This document shows positions 37,956 to 45,559 of a DNA stretch of 64,000 nt, one piece after another. Numbering within the stretch: the stretch's first letter is position 1; every line of letters starts with the position of its first letter. Under the pieces are notes generated by a model that worked only from the letters and a program-made list of their open reading frames with translations, did not search any database and was not told the DNA's origin. The position numbers and the translations under genes are program-made. Origin of the DNA: an uncultured Chitinophagaceae bacterium (GTDB taxonomy: Bacteria; Bacteroidota; Bacteroidia; Chitinophagales; Chitinophagaceae); assembly GCA_937873715.1 (NCBI GenBank), contig CALMYJ010000003.1, positions 372,001-436,000 on the forward strand. The letters are read 5' to 3'.

Positions 37956-37992
37956 AAACGCCATCTCCTCTTTGAGATGGCGTTTATTTTTT
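37956..37992 (+). terminator. Strong terminator of the right sugar-oxidation operon
   Basis: Perfect 12-base stem AAACGCCATCTC (37956-37967) / GAGATGGCGTTT (37974-37985), loop CTCTTT, followed by ATTTTTT. It lies 19 bases after the DUF1080 stop and directly before the tadA-like gene. Confidence 0.9.
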
Positions 37993-38004
37993 ACTTTCGG
38001 TATT

Positions 38005-38451
38005 ATGGAAATGAATGATGATTACTTTATGCGGCAGGCACTCCGTGAAGCACAAAAAGCATTTGATGCCGATGAAGTGCCGGTAGGTGCAGTAGTGGTA
38101 ATGCAGGATAAAATTATTGGCCGTGGCCACAACCAGGTAGAACAACTTACCGACAGTACGGCCCATGCAGAAATTATTGCACTTACGGCTGCGTTTAATT
38201 ATCTCGGCAGCAAATACCTGCCTGATGCTACGCTGTATGTAACCCTTGAGCCCTGCTTTATGTGTAGCGGTGCCTTGTACTGGAGTAAAATAGGCCGTGT
38301 GGTATATGGCGCTGAAGATGACAAAAACGGTTACCGCAAAATTGTACATGCTGGCGCCAGCCCCTTTCATCCAAAAACAACGGTGCACAGCGGCGTGCTG
38401 AAAGATGACTGTGCACAGTTGATGAAAGATTTTTTTAAGGGTAAGCGGTAA
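38005..38451 (+). CDS. tadA: Nucleoside/tRNA adenosine deaminase (TadA-like)
   Basis: A 148-residue zinc-dependent deaminase. TadA converts adenosine to inosine at the wobble position of tRNA-Arg. The site is intact: HAEI (zinc His and proton-shuttling Glu) and PCFMC (PCxxC, two zinc Cys). DEVPVGAVVV and GAEDDKNG fit TadA rather than cytosine or guanine deaminases. The start at 38005 (MEMNDDYFMRQAL) is preferred over 37972, which lies inside the terminator. A TACTTTCG sequence just upstream (37992-37999) resembles a -7 box. It is not part of the sugar operon functionally. Confidence 0.9.
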   Translation: MEMNDDYFMRQALREAQKAFDADEVPVGAVVVMQDKIIGRGHNQVEQLTDSTAHAEIIALTAAFNYLGSKYLPDATLYVTLEPCFMCSGALYWSKIGRVVYGAEDDKNGYRKIVHAGASPFHPKTTVHSGVLKDDCAQLMKDFFKGKR

Positions 38452-38566
38452 AAAGTATTGATGTGAATTAACTGAAATACTTACGGCATTGTGTACGCTA
38501 AAAATGTAAGGCTATCAAATTTTCCTTTAACCCATGTGTATGATGTAAATTAAACCCTGAAGCTTT

Positions 38567-39304
38567 ATGAAAAAAAATATCATTGCTTTCATTTTAACCT
38601 TAATAAGCCATACTGTGACTGCTTACTACAAATATCCGGATATAGAGCCAAGGGTATTGCTATTTTATAAAACAGCAGGGTTCCATCATACCTCAATTGC
38701 CCGTGGCGTTGAAGCCATAAAAACACTTGGTGCCGCTCATGGTTTTATTGTAGATACCAGTACAGATGCCACAATGTTTAATGACAGCACACTTGCCCGT
38801 TACAATGCCGTGATTTTTTTGAATACAAGCGGCACCCTGTTTAATCACCCACAGCGCAAAGCATTCATGCATTATATCCAATCTGGTGGCGGCTTTGCAG
38901 GTATACATGCCGCCACAGATACAGAAACCGACTGGCCCTGGTATGTTAAGCTGGCAGGTGCCATTTTTTTAAATCACCCTGCACCACAGTTCGCCAAATT
39001 GGTGATTAAGGATACCACCCATTTGTCTACCAAACATTTACCGCTGAGCTGGACAAGAACTGATGAGTGGTATAATTTTAAGCAGTTAAACCCGGAAGTA
39101 AATGTTTTAATCACAATAGATGAAACAAGCTACGAAGGCGGCAGTCATGGCCATTTTCATCCTATAGCCTGGTACCATGCCTACGATGGCGGCCGTGCAT
39201 TTTATACAGCACTGGGGCATTCTGAAGAGTCGTATACAGAGCCCTTTTTTTTACAGCATTTACTGGGCGGTATACAATATGCCATGGGTATACAAAAAAA
39301 GTAA
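38567..39304 (+). CDS. Secreted ThuA-domain protein
   Basis: A 245-residue protein with a signal peptide (MKKNIIAFILTLISHTVTA) and one ThuA domain, a class I glutamine amidotransferase-like fold. Motifs include RVLLFYKTAGFHHTSI, YNAVIFLNTSG, YIQSGGGFAGIHAATDTETDWPWY and HPIAWYHAYDGGRAFYTALGHSEESY. ThuA was named from trehalose utilisation in rhizobia, where it acts on 3-keto-trehalose-type metabolites. Its place 0.6 kb after the DUF1080 operon fits the same 3-keto-sugar theme (inference). It has its own upstream region of 115 bases and is convergent with a Gfo/Idh gene. Confidence 0.88.
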   Translation: MKKNIIAFILTLISHTVTAYYKYPDIEPRVLLFYKTAGFHHTSIARGVEAIKTLGAAHGFIVDTSTDATMFNDSTLARYNAVIFLNTSGTLFNHPQRKAFMHYIQSGGGFAGIHAATDTETDWPWYVKLAGAIFLNHPAPQFAKLVIKDTTHLSTKHLPLSWTRTDEWYNFKQLNPEVNVLITIDETSYEGGSHGHFHPIAWYHAYDGGRAFYTALGHSEESYTEPFFLQHLLGGIQYAMGIQKK

Positions 39305-39381
39305 ACTGCTTTGTTATCGCACACGATTTTTACGAAGTATGAAAGGGTATAACACCTTGTTTATAAAAATGCCTGTATTTT

Positions 39382-40746
39382 TTACAGCAGCACATCCATC
39401 ACCTTTTTATTTTTACGGCTTTCTTCGGCCATAAAGCCCATGATATGGCTTTCTACCGATTGATCTATGGTGGAGGTAAGTACCCCTGCATCGCCGGTAC
39501 TTACTGCCTGTATCCAGTTGGCCACCAGGCGCCAGTCGCCACCGCCATGCATATCAGTAGTTTGCCGCCATTCTGTTTTTTGCCCGGTTAAAAAATCGGT
39601 GTGTACAAAAGCGGTCATATCGCCTACTATATCGCCGAGGCTGCCCATTATTCTTGTGCGCCGGCCCTCGTACGAGGTAAAGGCTTCCATCGAAAAAGAT
39701 GCCGTAAGGCCACCATCAAATAAAATATTGGCAGTGTAATGGTCGGGCTGGTCGTTATCCATTTTATATACACAGCGGCCGTAATCGGTAGTTTTTAATT
39801 GTTGTAAAATATAATCGGCCTGCATGCTTTTATCTTCGGGCAAATCAAAAACATAGTTGCGTTGCCTTTTGCGATAGTAAATTTCAAGGGCAGAGTATGG
39901 GCATTGGGCTTCCACTGCACAACCATCGCTGCATCGTGCCGTACTGCCTGCCGGAGCATTTTTTGTTGTAAACCAGCTCAGGTCGCCAAATGCCTGTATG
40001 CTTTTACAGGGTTTGCCTGTTAGCCAGCGCAGGATATCCAGGTCGTGACAGGATTTGGCTAAAATAATAGGGGTGGTTGCCTTGCTATTATGCCAGTTGC
40101 CCCTTACGTAGGAGTGGCTCATGTGTATATGTTCAATAGGCTCAAGGTGCTGTATACTTATAATGTTGCCCAGTACGCCACTACTCATAATTTCTTTAAG
40201 TTTTACAAAATATGGCGCATACCGTAGTACATGGCATACGGCTACTATCCGGCCGGTTTTTCTGGTAAGGGCCATAATATCCCTGCATTCCTTTTCGCTG
40301 GGTGAAATCGGTTTTTCAAGGAGTACATCGTAACCCATTTCCAGCGCCTTGATGCATGGGCCATAGTGCAGGTTATCGGGAGTGGCAATAATAACTGCAT
40401 CGGCAAATTTTGGTTTTTTAAAAACCTCTTCCCATGTTGTAAAACGATTAGCCTGTGGAATGTTATGCTTTTGTGCATGCCGTTCGTTACGCAATGCAAT
40501 GGGTTCGGCAACGCCTACAATATTTAACTGGTGCTGGTGTTGCAGGGCATAGTTGCCATATACATTTCCCCTGTTGCCTGCGCCAATTGTTATGGCGGTT
40601 ACAGGTTTTAGCGGTATAAAGTTTTGTTCGGGCAGCCATATTTTTTCCCCGGTATGCTCCAGTGCTATTGATGTGGCGGGTAATGCAAACCCGGCAGAAA
40701 GCCCCAGGGCTTTTAATGCGTCACGCCTTGTCCATTGTTTTGCCAT
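39382..40746 (-). CDS. Tat-exported Gfo/Idh/MocA oxidoreductase with Cys-rich motif
   Basis: A 454-residue protein starting MAKQWTRRDALKALGLSAGFALPATSIA, a twin-arginine-type signal. The Rossmann segment is VTAITIGAGNRGNVYGNYA, the family EKP is intact (DVLLEKPISP), and SCHDLDILRWLTGKPC marks the substrate site. An unusual ARCSDGCAVEAQCPYSALEIY stretch (three Cys, about residues 264-273) is seen in a distinct subgroup of these enzymes. It is the third Gfo/Idh/MocA gene of the window and the second with an export signal. Opposite orientation to ThuA suggests separate control. The substrate is unknown; a sugar or keto-sugar is likely. Confidence 0.87.
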   Translation of the reverse strand: MAKQWTRRDALKALGLSAGFALPATSIALEHTGEKIWLPEQNFIPLKPVTAITIGAGNRGNVYGNYALQHQHQLNIVGVAEPIALRNERHAQKHNIPQANRFTTWEEVFKKPKFADAVIIATPDNLHYGPCIKALEMGYDVLLEKPISPSEKECRDIMALTRKTGRIVAVCHVLRYAPYFVKLKEIMSSGVLGNIISIQHLEPIEHIHMSHSYVRGNWHNSKATTPIILAKSCHDLDILRWLTGKPCKSIQAFGDLSWFTTKNAPAGSTARCSDGCAVEAQCPYSALEIYYRKRQRNYVFDLPEDKSMQADYILQQLKTTDYGRCVYKMDNDQPDHYTANILFDGGLTASFSMEAFTSYEGRRTRIMGSLGDIVGDMTAFVHTDFLTGQKTEWRQTTDMHGGGDWRLVANWIQAVSTGDAGVLTSTIDQSVESHIMGFMAEESRKNKKVMDVLL

Positions 40747-40893
40747 AGCAAATCGTTTTTAGATTTTTCGCATTCAATATTGCTAAGGGTTTTACCGGCA
40801 AACATAGTGCCTAAATTGGGTAATTGCCGTGCGGCATATTCATCACAATAACCGGCAATCAACTTATTGAACTAACGGGTGTGTATAGCTGCT

Positions 40894-41373
40894 TTACAGT
40901 ACTTTTCTTTTCAGGTAGGTATTATAATCGGGTAATACCGTTTCATATTCTTCCTGCATTAGCGGCGAGGTAAGGATAAAATCGGCGGTAGCCCTGTCGC
41001 AGGCCAGCAGTATATTCCAGGCTACCCCCACCCGTAGCAGCGCTTTTACATCACTGTCGTGCGGCTGTGCTTCCATAGGATCCCAAAAAAATATCAATAC
41101 ATCTATTTTGCCTTCGGCTATCATGGCGCCAATTTGCTGGTCGCCACCTAAAGGGCCGCTAAGTAATTTTTTTACTGTTCTGTCTAATTCTTCTTCCAGC
41201 ATTTTTCCGGTAGTACCTGTGGCTATCAGTTCATGCTTTGCCAGCATTACGGCATTGTGCTTTGCCCATTCTATTAAATCTTTCTTTTTGTTATCATGTG
41301 CCACAAGGGCAATGCGTTTGCGTTTTTCTATTAATCGTATTTTTTCCATTGTATCAGTATTAACTTCAATCAT
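40894..41373 (-). CDS. mgsA: Methylglyoxal synthase
   Basis: MgsA converts dihydroxyacetone phosphate to methylglyoxal and phosphate, a bypass of lower glycolysis under phosphate limitation. The start at 41373 (MIEVNTDTMEKIRLI) gives 159 residues. Signature motifs are IALVAHDNKKKDLIEW, ATGTTG, SGPLGGDQQIGAMIAEGKIDVLIFFWDP (broken here only by its own length) and PHDSDVKALLRV. The catalytic Asp residues of GGDQQ and of the IFFWDP region are present. An AGGAGG sequence lies 12 bases before the ATG, unusual in this genome. It is separated from asnS by a terminator, so it needs its own promoter. Confidence 0.94.
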   Translation of the reverse strand: MIEVNTDTMEKIRLIEKRKRIALVAHDNKKKDLIEWAKHNAVMLAKHELIATGTTGKMLEEELDRTVKKLLSGPLGGDQQIGAMIAEGKIDVLIFFWDPMEAQPHDSDVKALLRVGVAWNILLACDRATADFILTSPLMQEEYETVLPDYNTYLKRKVL

Positions 41374-41425
41374 CGTAAAGGTAATCCTCCTCTTAGCATC
41401 CTGCAATTTTCGTTTGTAGTGTAAT

Positions 41426-41453
41426 AAAAAACCGGCTGCATGCAGCCGGTTTT
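41426..41453 (-). terminator. Terminator of asnS
   Basis: A perfect 20-base palindrome (41431-41450; half-site ACCGGCTGCA) flanked by AAAAA on the left and TTT on the right. On the minus strand it is followed by a T run, 21 bases after the asnS stop. It shares its ACCGGC/GCCGGT core with other terminators in the window. Confidence 0.8.
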
Positions 41454-41474
41454 AACAACATTCGTTTGCAGTGA

Positions 41475-42929
41475 TTAAAACTCTGCGCTTTTTGGATACC
41501 GTGGAAAAGGAATCACATCCCTGATATTACTCATGCCGGTTACAAATTGTATCATCCGCTCAAAGCCAAGGCCAAAGCCTGCATGCGGACAGGCGCCGAA
41601 CCTTCTTGTATCAAGGTACCACCACAAGTCTTCTTCCGGTATGTGCATGTCTTTCATTTTTTGCTGCAGCTTATCCAGCCGCTCTTCACGCTGGCTGCCA
41701 CCTACAATTTCGCCAATGCCCGGCGCCAGTATATCCATTGCTGCCACCGTTTGCCTGCCGGGTTCGCAGCCTTCATCGTAGCGCATATAAAATGCTTTGA
41801 TAGCCGCCGGGTAATTGGTAAGGATAACCGGTTTTTTAAAATGTTTTTCTACCAGGTAACGTTCGTGTTCGCTTTGCAAATCCATACCCCAGCCGGTAAC
41901 AGGGTATTGAAATTTTTTCTTTTTGTTGTGATTACTTTCCTGCAGTATGGTAATGGCTTCGGTATACGTAATGCGTTCAAATTTATTGTTTACCACAAAC
42001 TCCAGTTTTTCTATCAGGCCCATCTCACTGCGCTTATCCTGTGGTAAGGATTTTTCTTCGTCTGCCAGCCGCTGCGCTAAAAAATCCAAATCTTCCCGGC
42101 AGTGATCCATAGCATAACGAATGATATACTGGATGAATTCCTCGGCGATGTTGGCATTATCTTCCAGGTCGCAAAAAGCTATTTCGGGCTCAATCATCCA
42201 AAACTCGGCCAGGTGCCTGGTGGTATTAGAGTTTTCGGCACGAAAGGTTGGCCCAAAAGTATAGATATCGCTAAAAGCCATTGCTGCCAATTCGCCTTCA
42301 AGCTGTCCGCTTACAGTAAGGTTGGTGCTGCGGCCAAAAAAATCTTCTTTAAAATCTATTGAGCCGTCTTCATTTCTTGGTGCAGAGCCATCGATGGGCA
42401 AAGTGGTTACCCTGAACATTTCGCCGGCACCTTCGGCATCGCTGGCCGTAATAATGGGGGTGTGCAAATACACAAAGCCTTTATCATTAAAAAACTGGTG
42501 TACGGCAAATGCCAGGGCATGGCGCACCCGGAATACAGCGCCAAATGTGCTGGTACGAAAACGCAGGTGAGCAATCTCTCTTAAAAATTCGAGGCTGTGT
42601 TTTTTGGGCTGCAGCGGAAACTTTTCGGGGTCGCTGTCGCCTAATATTTCTATCGTGTCTGCTTTCAGTTCTACTTTTTGGCCCTTGCCCAAGGAAGGAA
42701 TGATTTGCCCGGTGGCTTTAATACAGGCACCGGTGGTAATACGTTTCAGCAGGGCATCATCAAACTTACCCAGCTCGGCCAATACCTGCAGGTTACTGTT
42801 GGTACTGCCATCATTAAGGGCTATAAACTGGTTGTTGCGAAAGGTACGCACCCAGCCCATTACTGTGGCCTGGTAGTTCACTGCATCGCTGGCCAGCAGC
42901 GCTTTTATCCTTGTTCTGTTGTTGAGCAT
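41475..42929 (-). CDS. asnS: Asparaginyl-tRNA synthetase
   Basis: A class IIb aminoacyl-tRNA synthetase that charges tRNA-Asn. It has 484 residues. The OB-fold anticodon-binding domain is at 15-110 ([20 protein letters not shown]). Motif 2 lies around [26 protein letters not shown] and motif 3 at [15 protein letters not shown]. The FRAENSNT sequence distinguishes AsnRS from AspRS. Direct charging of Asn means the organism need not rely on the GatCAB route for this amino acid. A TATATTTG -7 element lies at 42950-42957. Length and motifs are normal. Confidence 0.97.
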   Translation of the reverse strand: MLNNRTRIKALLASDAVNYQATVMGWVRTFRNNQFIALNDGSTNSNLQVLAELGKFDDALLKRITTGACIKATGQIIPSLGKGQKVELKADTIEILGDSDPEKFPLQPKKHSLEFLREIAHLRFRTSTFGAVFRVRHALAFAVHQFFNDKGFVYLHTPIITASDAEGAGEMFRVTTLPIDGSAPRNEDGSIDFKEDFFGRSTNLTVSGQLEGELAAMAFSDIYTFGPTFRAENSNTTRHLAEFWMIEPEIAFCDLEDNANIAEEFIQYIIRYAMDHCREDLDFLAQRLADEEKSLPQDKRSEMGLIEKLEFVVNNKFERITYTEAITILQESNHNKKKKFQYPVTGWGMDLQSEHERYLVEKHFKKPVILTNYPAAIKAFYMRYDEGCEPGRQTVAAMDILAPGIGEIVGGSQREERLDKLQQKMKDMHIPEEDLWWYLDTRRFGACPHAGFGLGFERMIQFVTGMSNIRDVIPFPRYPKSAEF

Positions 42930-42949
42930 ATACCTGTTTTTTGAGGCTG

Positions 42950-42957
42950 CAAATATA
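42950..42957 (-). promoter_or_regulatory. -7 element for asnS
   Basis: The minus strand reads TATATTTG, an exact TAnnTTTG match, 20 bases upstream of the asnS ATG. No -33 TTTG is seen at the expected spacing. Confidence 0.45.
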
Positions 42958-43047
42958 ACGGGGATTTGAGTAGGGTGTATTGTTCATTTTCAGGCAACAC
43001 AATGAGGGTGGTTACAGTATACTTCCCGGCCCCAACTATATTCTTTT

Positions 43048-43055
43048 TATTTTTG
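43048..43055 (+). promoter_or_regulatory. -7 element for the D-lactate-dehydrogenase-like gene
   Basis: TATTTTTG matches TAnnTTTG, 21 bases before the ATG at 43077. It supports that start over the in-frame ATG at 42966. Confidence 0.45.
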
Positions 43056-43076
43056 TGCTGTAGCAAAAAAGAAAAT

Positions 43077-44060
43077 ATGAAAATCGCTTTTTTTTCTACC
43101 AAAGCTTACGACAGGGATTTTTTTAACCGCTATGTAACTACGCATGAGCTATTGTATTTTGAAGCGCCTTTGAATGAACAAACCGTAAACCTTGCTGCCG
43201 GCTGCAATGCTGTTTGTGCTTTTGTAAACGATACCCTCAGTTTTACTGTTATCGAAGCACTGCATGCACTTGGGGTGCAGTTGATAGCCCTGCGCTGTGC
43301 CGGCTTTAACAATGTACAGTTAGATGCTGCAAAAAAATGCGGCATACGTGTGGTGAGGGTACCGGCTTATTCGCCACATGCGGTGGCCGAACATGCAGCG
43401 GCATTAATACTTACGCTTAACCGAAAAACACATAAGGCCTATAACCGGGTAAGAGAGGGTAATTTTTCGCTGGACAGGTTAACGGGTTTCGACCTGTATC
43501 AAAAAACTGTTGCTGTAATTGGCACCGGTAAAATTGGTGAAGCATTTTGCCATATCATGCTGGGCTTTGGCTGCCGGGTGCTGGCTTTTGATTTAATAGA
43601 AAACAAAACACTTGCTGAAAGGGGCGTTCAATACCTGCCGCTGGTTGAAGTGTTACAACAGGCCGATATCATTTCGCTGCACTGCCCCCTGAATGAGCAA
43701 ACAAAGCATATTATTAACAGCAGTACTATTGCTATGATGAAAGATGCCGTGATGCTGATTAATACCAGCCGCGGCGGACTGGTAGATACAAAGGCGGTTA
43801 TCCAATCATTAAAGCAGGGTAAAATTGCTTACCTCGGCCTGGATGTGTACGAGCAGGAAGAAACACTTTTTTTTAACGACCTGTCGGAACATATCATCCA
43901 GGATGATATGATACTGCGGCTCAACAGTTTTCCTAATGTGCTCATTACTGCGCACCAGGGGTTTTTTACCGAGGAGGCGCTTACGCAAATTGCACAAACC
44001 ACCCTGCAAAATATTGATGATTTTGCCGTCGGCAGGCCGCTTACTAACGCTGTTGTGTAA
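43077..44060 (+). CDS. D-2-hydroxyacid dehydrogenase, D-lactate dehydrogenase (LdhA) type
   Basis: A 327-residue NAD-dependent dehydrogenase, most like fermentative LdhA, which reduces pyruvate to D-lactate. The start at 43077 (MKIAFFSTKAYDRDFFNRY) follows a -7 box. Motifs: LRCAGFNNVQLDAAKKCGI (substrate Arg region), VAEHAAALILTLNRK, NAD loop VIGTGKIGEAF, INTSRGGLVDTKAV, and the Glu of LDVYEQEE with the catalytic His in TAHQGFFTEEAL. The FKTKAYD-type start and the YEQEETLFF segment are typical of D-LDH rather than other hydroxyacid enzymes. Its stop is one base from the convergent thiL stop. Confidence 0.9.
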   Translation: MKIAFFSTKAYDRDFFNRYVTTHELLYFEAPLNEQTVNLAAGCNAVCAFVNDTLSFTVIEALHALGVQLIALRCAGFNNVQLDAAKKCGIRVVRVPAYSPHAVAEHAAALILTLNRKTHKAYNRVREGNFSLDRLTGFDLYQKTVAVIGTGKIGEAFCHIMLGFGCRVLAFDLIENKTLAERGVQYLPLVEVLQQADIISLHCPLNEQTKHIINSSTIAMMKDAVMLINTSRGGLVDTKAVIQSLKQGKIAYLGLDVYEQEETLFFNDLSEHIIQDDMILRLNSFPNVLITAHQGFFTEEALTQIAQTTLQNIDDFAVGRPLTNAVV

Positions 44061-44061
44061 G

Positions 44062-45090
44062 TTATTTTGCATGATTCCAGCCCTGGGCTACCAGCTCGTG
44101 CCGGTTGCCGCCACGGGTAATAATGTGCTTGCCTTCATCTGCAGCAGCCATATAGCCAATAATGCTGATGTTGTCGTTCGGTTTTACCTTATCATAATCT
44201 GCCTGGGCAACTGTAAACAACAATTCATAATCTTCGCCGCCGCTTAAAGCACAGGCGGTTGGGTCAAGCTCAAGCTTATAAGCAAACTGGCGGGCATCTT
44301 CATGTACGGGTATTTTATCTTCGTACAGTACACAGCCGAGGTTGCTTTGTTTGCAGATATGCAGTATTTCGCTGCTAAGCCCATCGCTGATATCAATCAT
44401 GGAAGTAGGCATAATTTCGGTGTCGTTAAAAAACTCAACAATGTCTTTACGGGCTTCGGGCTTTAATAAGCGGCCCACAATAAAGGCCTGGTTCTCCAGG
44501 TCGGGCTGGGCGCCGGTTTCGGCAAAAATTTTCTTTTCTCTTTCTAAAATGGTAAGGCCCAGGAATGCCCCGCCTAAATAGCCGCTTACACAAAGCAGGT
44601 CGCCTTTTTGAGCAGTACTGCGTTTTACATATTTATCCGGCGCTACTTCACCAATGGCTGTAACGGAAATGATAAAGCCTTTTTGAGAAGAAGTGGTATC
44701 ACCACCAACAAGGTCAACCCCGTACTTTTCGCAGGCGGCATATACCCCTTCGTAAAATTCATCCAGCGCCTCCACACTAAAGCGGTTGCTGAAAGCAATG
44801 CTCAATGTTATTTGTGTAGGCGTGGCATTCATGGCATAAATATCACTCAGGTTTACCACTACGCTTTTGTAGCCCAGGTGCTTGAGCGGCGTGTACATCA
44901 AATCAAAATGAATGCCTTCCACAAGCATATCGGTTGTAATAACTGTTTGCCTGCCGTAATGATCAATTACTGCGGCATCATCGCCAATACTAACGATAGA
45001 GGATGCGTTTTTTATCTCGTTGTTTTTGGTAAGATGGTCTATCAGCCCAAATTCTCCAAGTGTTGCTATTTCTGTTCTTGTTTCAGCCAT
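44062..45090 (-). CDS. thiL: Thiamine-monophosphate kinase
   Basis: ThiL phosphorylates thiamine monophosphate to thiamine pyrophosphate, the last step of the cofactor pathway. It has 342 residues. Motifs are IVSIGDDAAVID (nucleotide/Mg site), VEGIHFDLMYTPLKHLGYKSVVVNLSDIYAMNATP, DLVGGDTTSS, DISDGLSSEI and LSGGEDYELLFTV, covering both halves of the PurM-like fold. The start at 45090 overlaps by 8 bases the end of a broken inositol monophosphatase gene upstream. It is convergent and nearly abutting with the LdhA-type gene. Confidence 0.96.
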   Translation of the reverse strand: MAETRTEIATLGEFGLIDHLTKNNEIKNASSIVSIGDDAAVIDHYGRQTVITTDMLVEGIHFDLMYTPLKHLGYKSVVVNLSDIYAMNATPTQITLSIAFSNRFSVEALDEFYEGVYAACEKYGVDLVGGDTTSSQKGFIISVTAIGEVAPDKYVKRSTAQKGDLLCVSGYLGGAFLGLTILEREKKIFAETGAQPDLENQAFIVGRLLKPEARKDIVEFFNDTEIMPTSMIDISDGLSSEILHICKQSNLGCVLYEDKIPVHEDARQFAYKLELDPTACALSGGEDYELLFTVAQADYDKVKPNDNISIIGYMAAADEGKHIITRGGNRHELVAQGWNHAK

Positions 45091-45445
45091 TGTACAATTT
45101 TTTAGCTTTAAATTTTTTACTTCGATACCCTGGTATGCTACTAATTATTGATGATACGCAGCATAGAGGTATAGCATTGGCAAAATTGATGGTACCGTCT
45201 ATAGGATCGATAATCCATTTGTATTCGCTATCCATTTTTATTTCCCCGGCTTCTTCGCTTAAAACAAAATGGTTGGGATACGCTGCTTTTATTACCTCAA
45301 TAATCGCTTTTTCAGCGGCATGGTCGGCCTCGGTTACCGGGTTGTTGATGCCCTGCTTATTGGTTATTTTAAAATCGCTGTTGAAAAACCTTTGTATTTC
45401 TTTAGCGCCTGCTTCTGTTGCCTGTAATAATGTGCTTTTAAACAT
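45083..45445 (-). pseudogene. Inositol-monophosphatase family gene, 3'-truncated
   Basis: Only 120 residues remain of a family normally about 260 long. The first 95 or so are good IMPase sequence: NNPVTEADHAAEKAI, the metal-site Glu in LSEEAGE, and IDPIDGT (DPxDGT), then NFANAIPLCCVS. After that the frame continues as IISSIPGYRSKKFKAKKLYNG, unlike the family, and stops inside the start of thiL. The second half, with the third metal Asp (WDxAA) and substrate site, is missing, so the product should be inactive. A deletion joined to thiL is the simplest explanation. A short functional protein cannot be excluded, but the missing catalytic residue argues against it. Confidence 0.8.
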
Positions 45446-45559
45446 GCTGCAAAGATAGTGATGCGCCGGTGCTTATTGCAGGCACAGCGTTATGAGATTG
45501 TAATTATTGCATTTTGCCCGATGGGCTAAATCATTTTAATTCGTGCTGCAAATATTTAC

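Noticed and set aside
45083..45445. Complete small IMPase-like phosphatase
   Set aside because: The third metal-binding Asp and the whole substrate-binding half are missing and the last 25 residues do not resemble the family.
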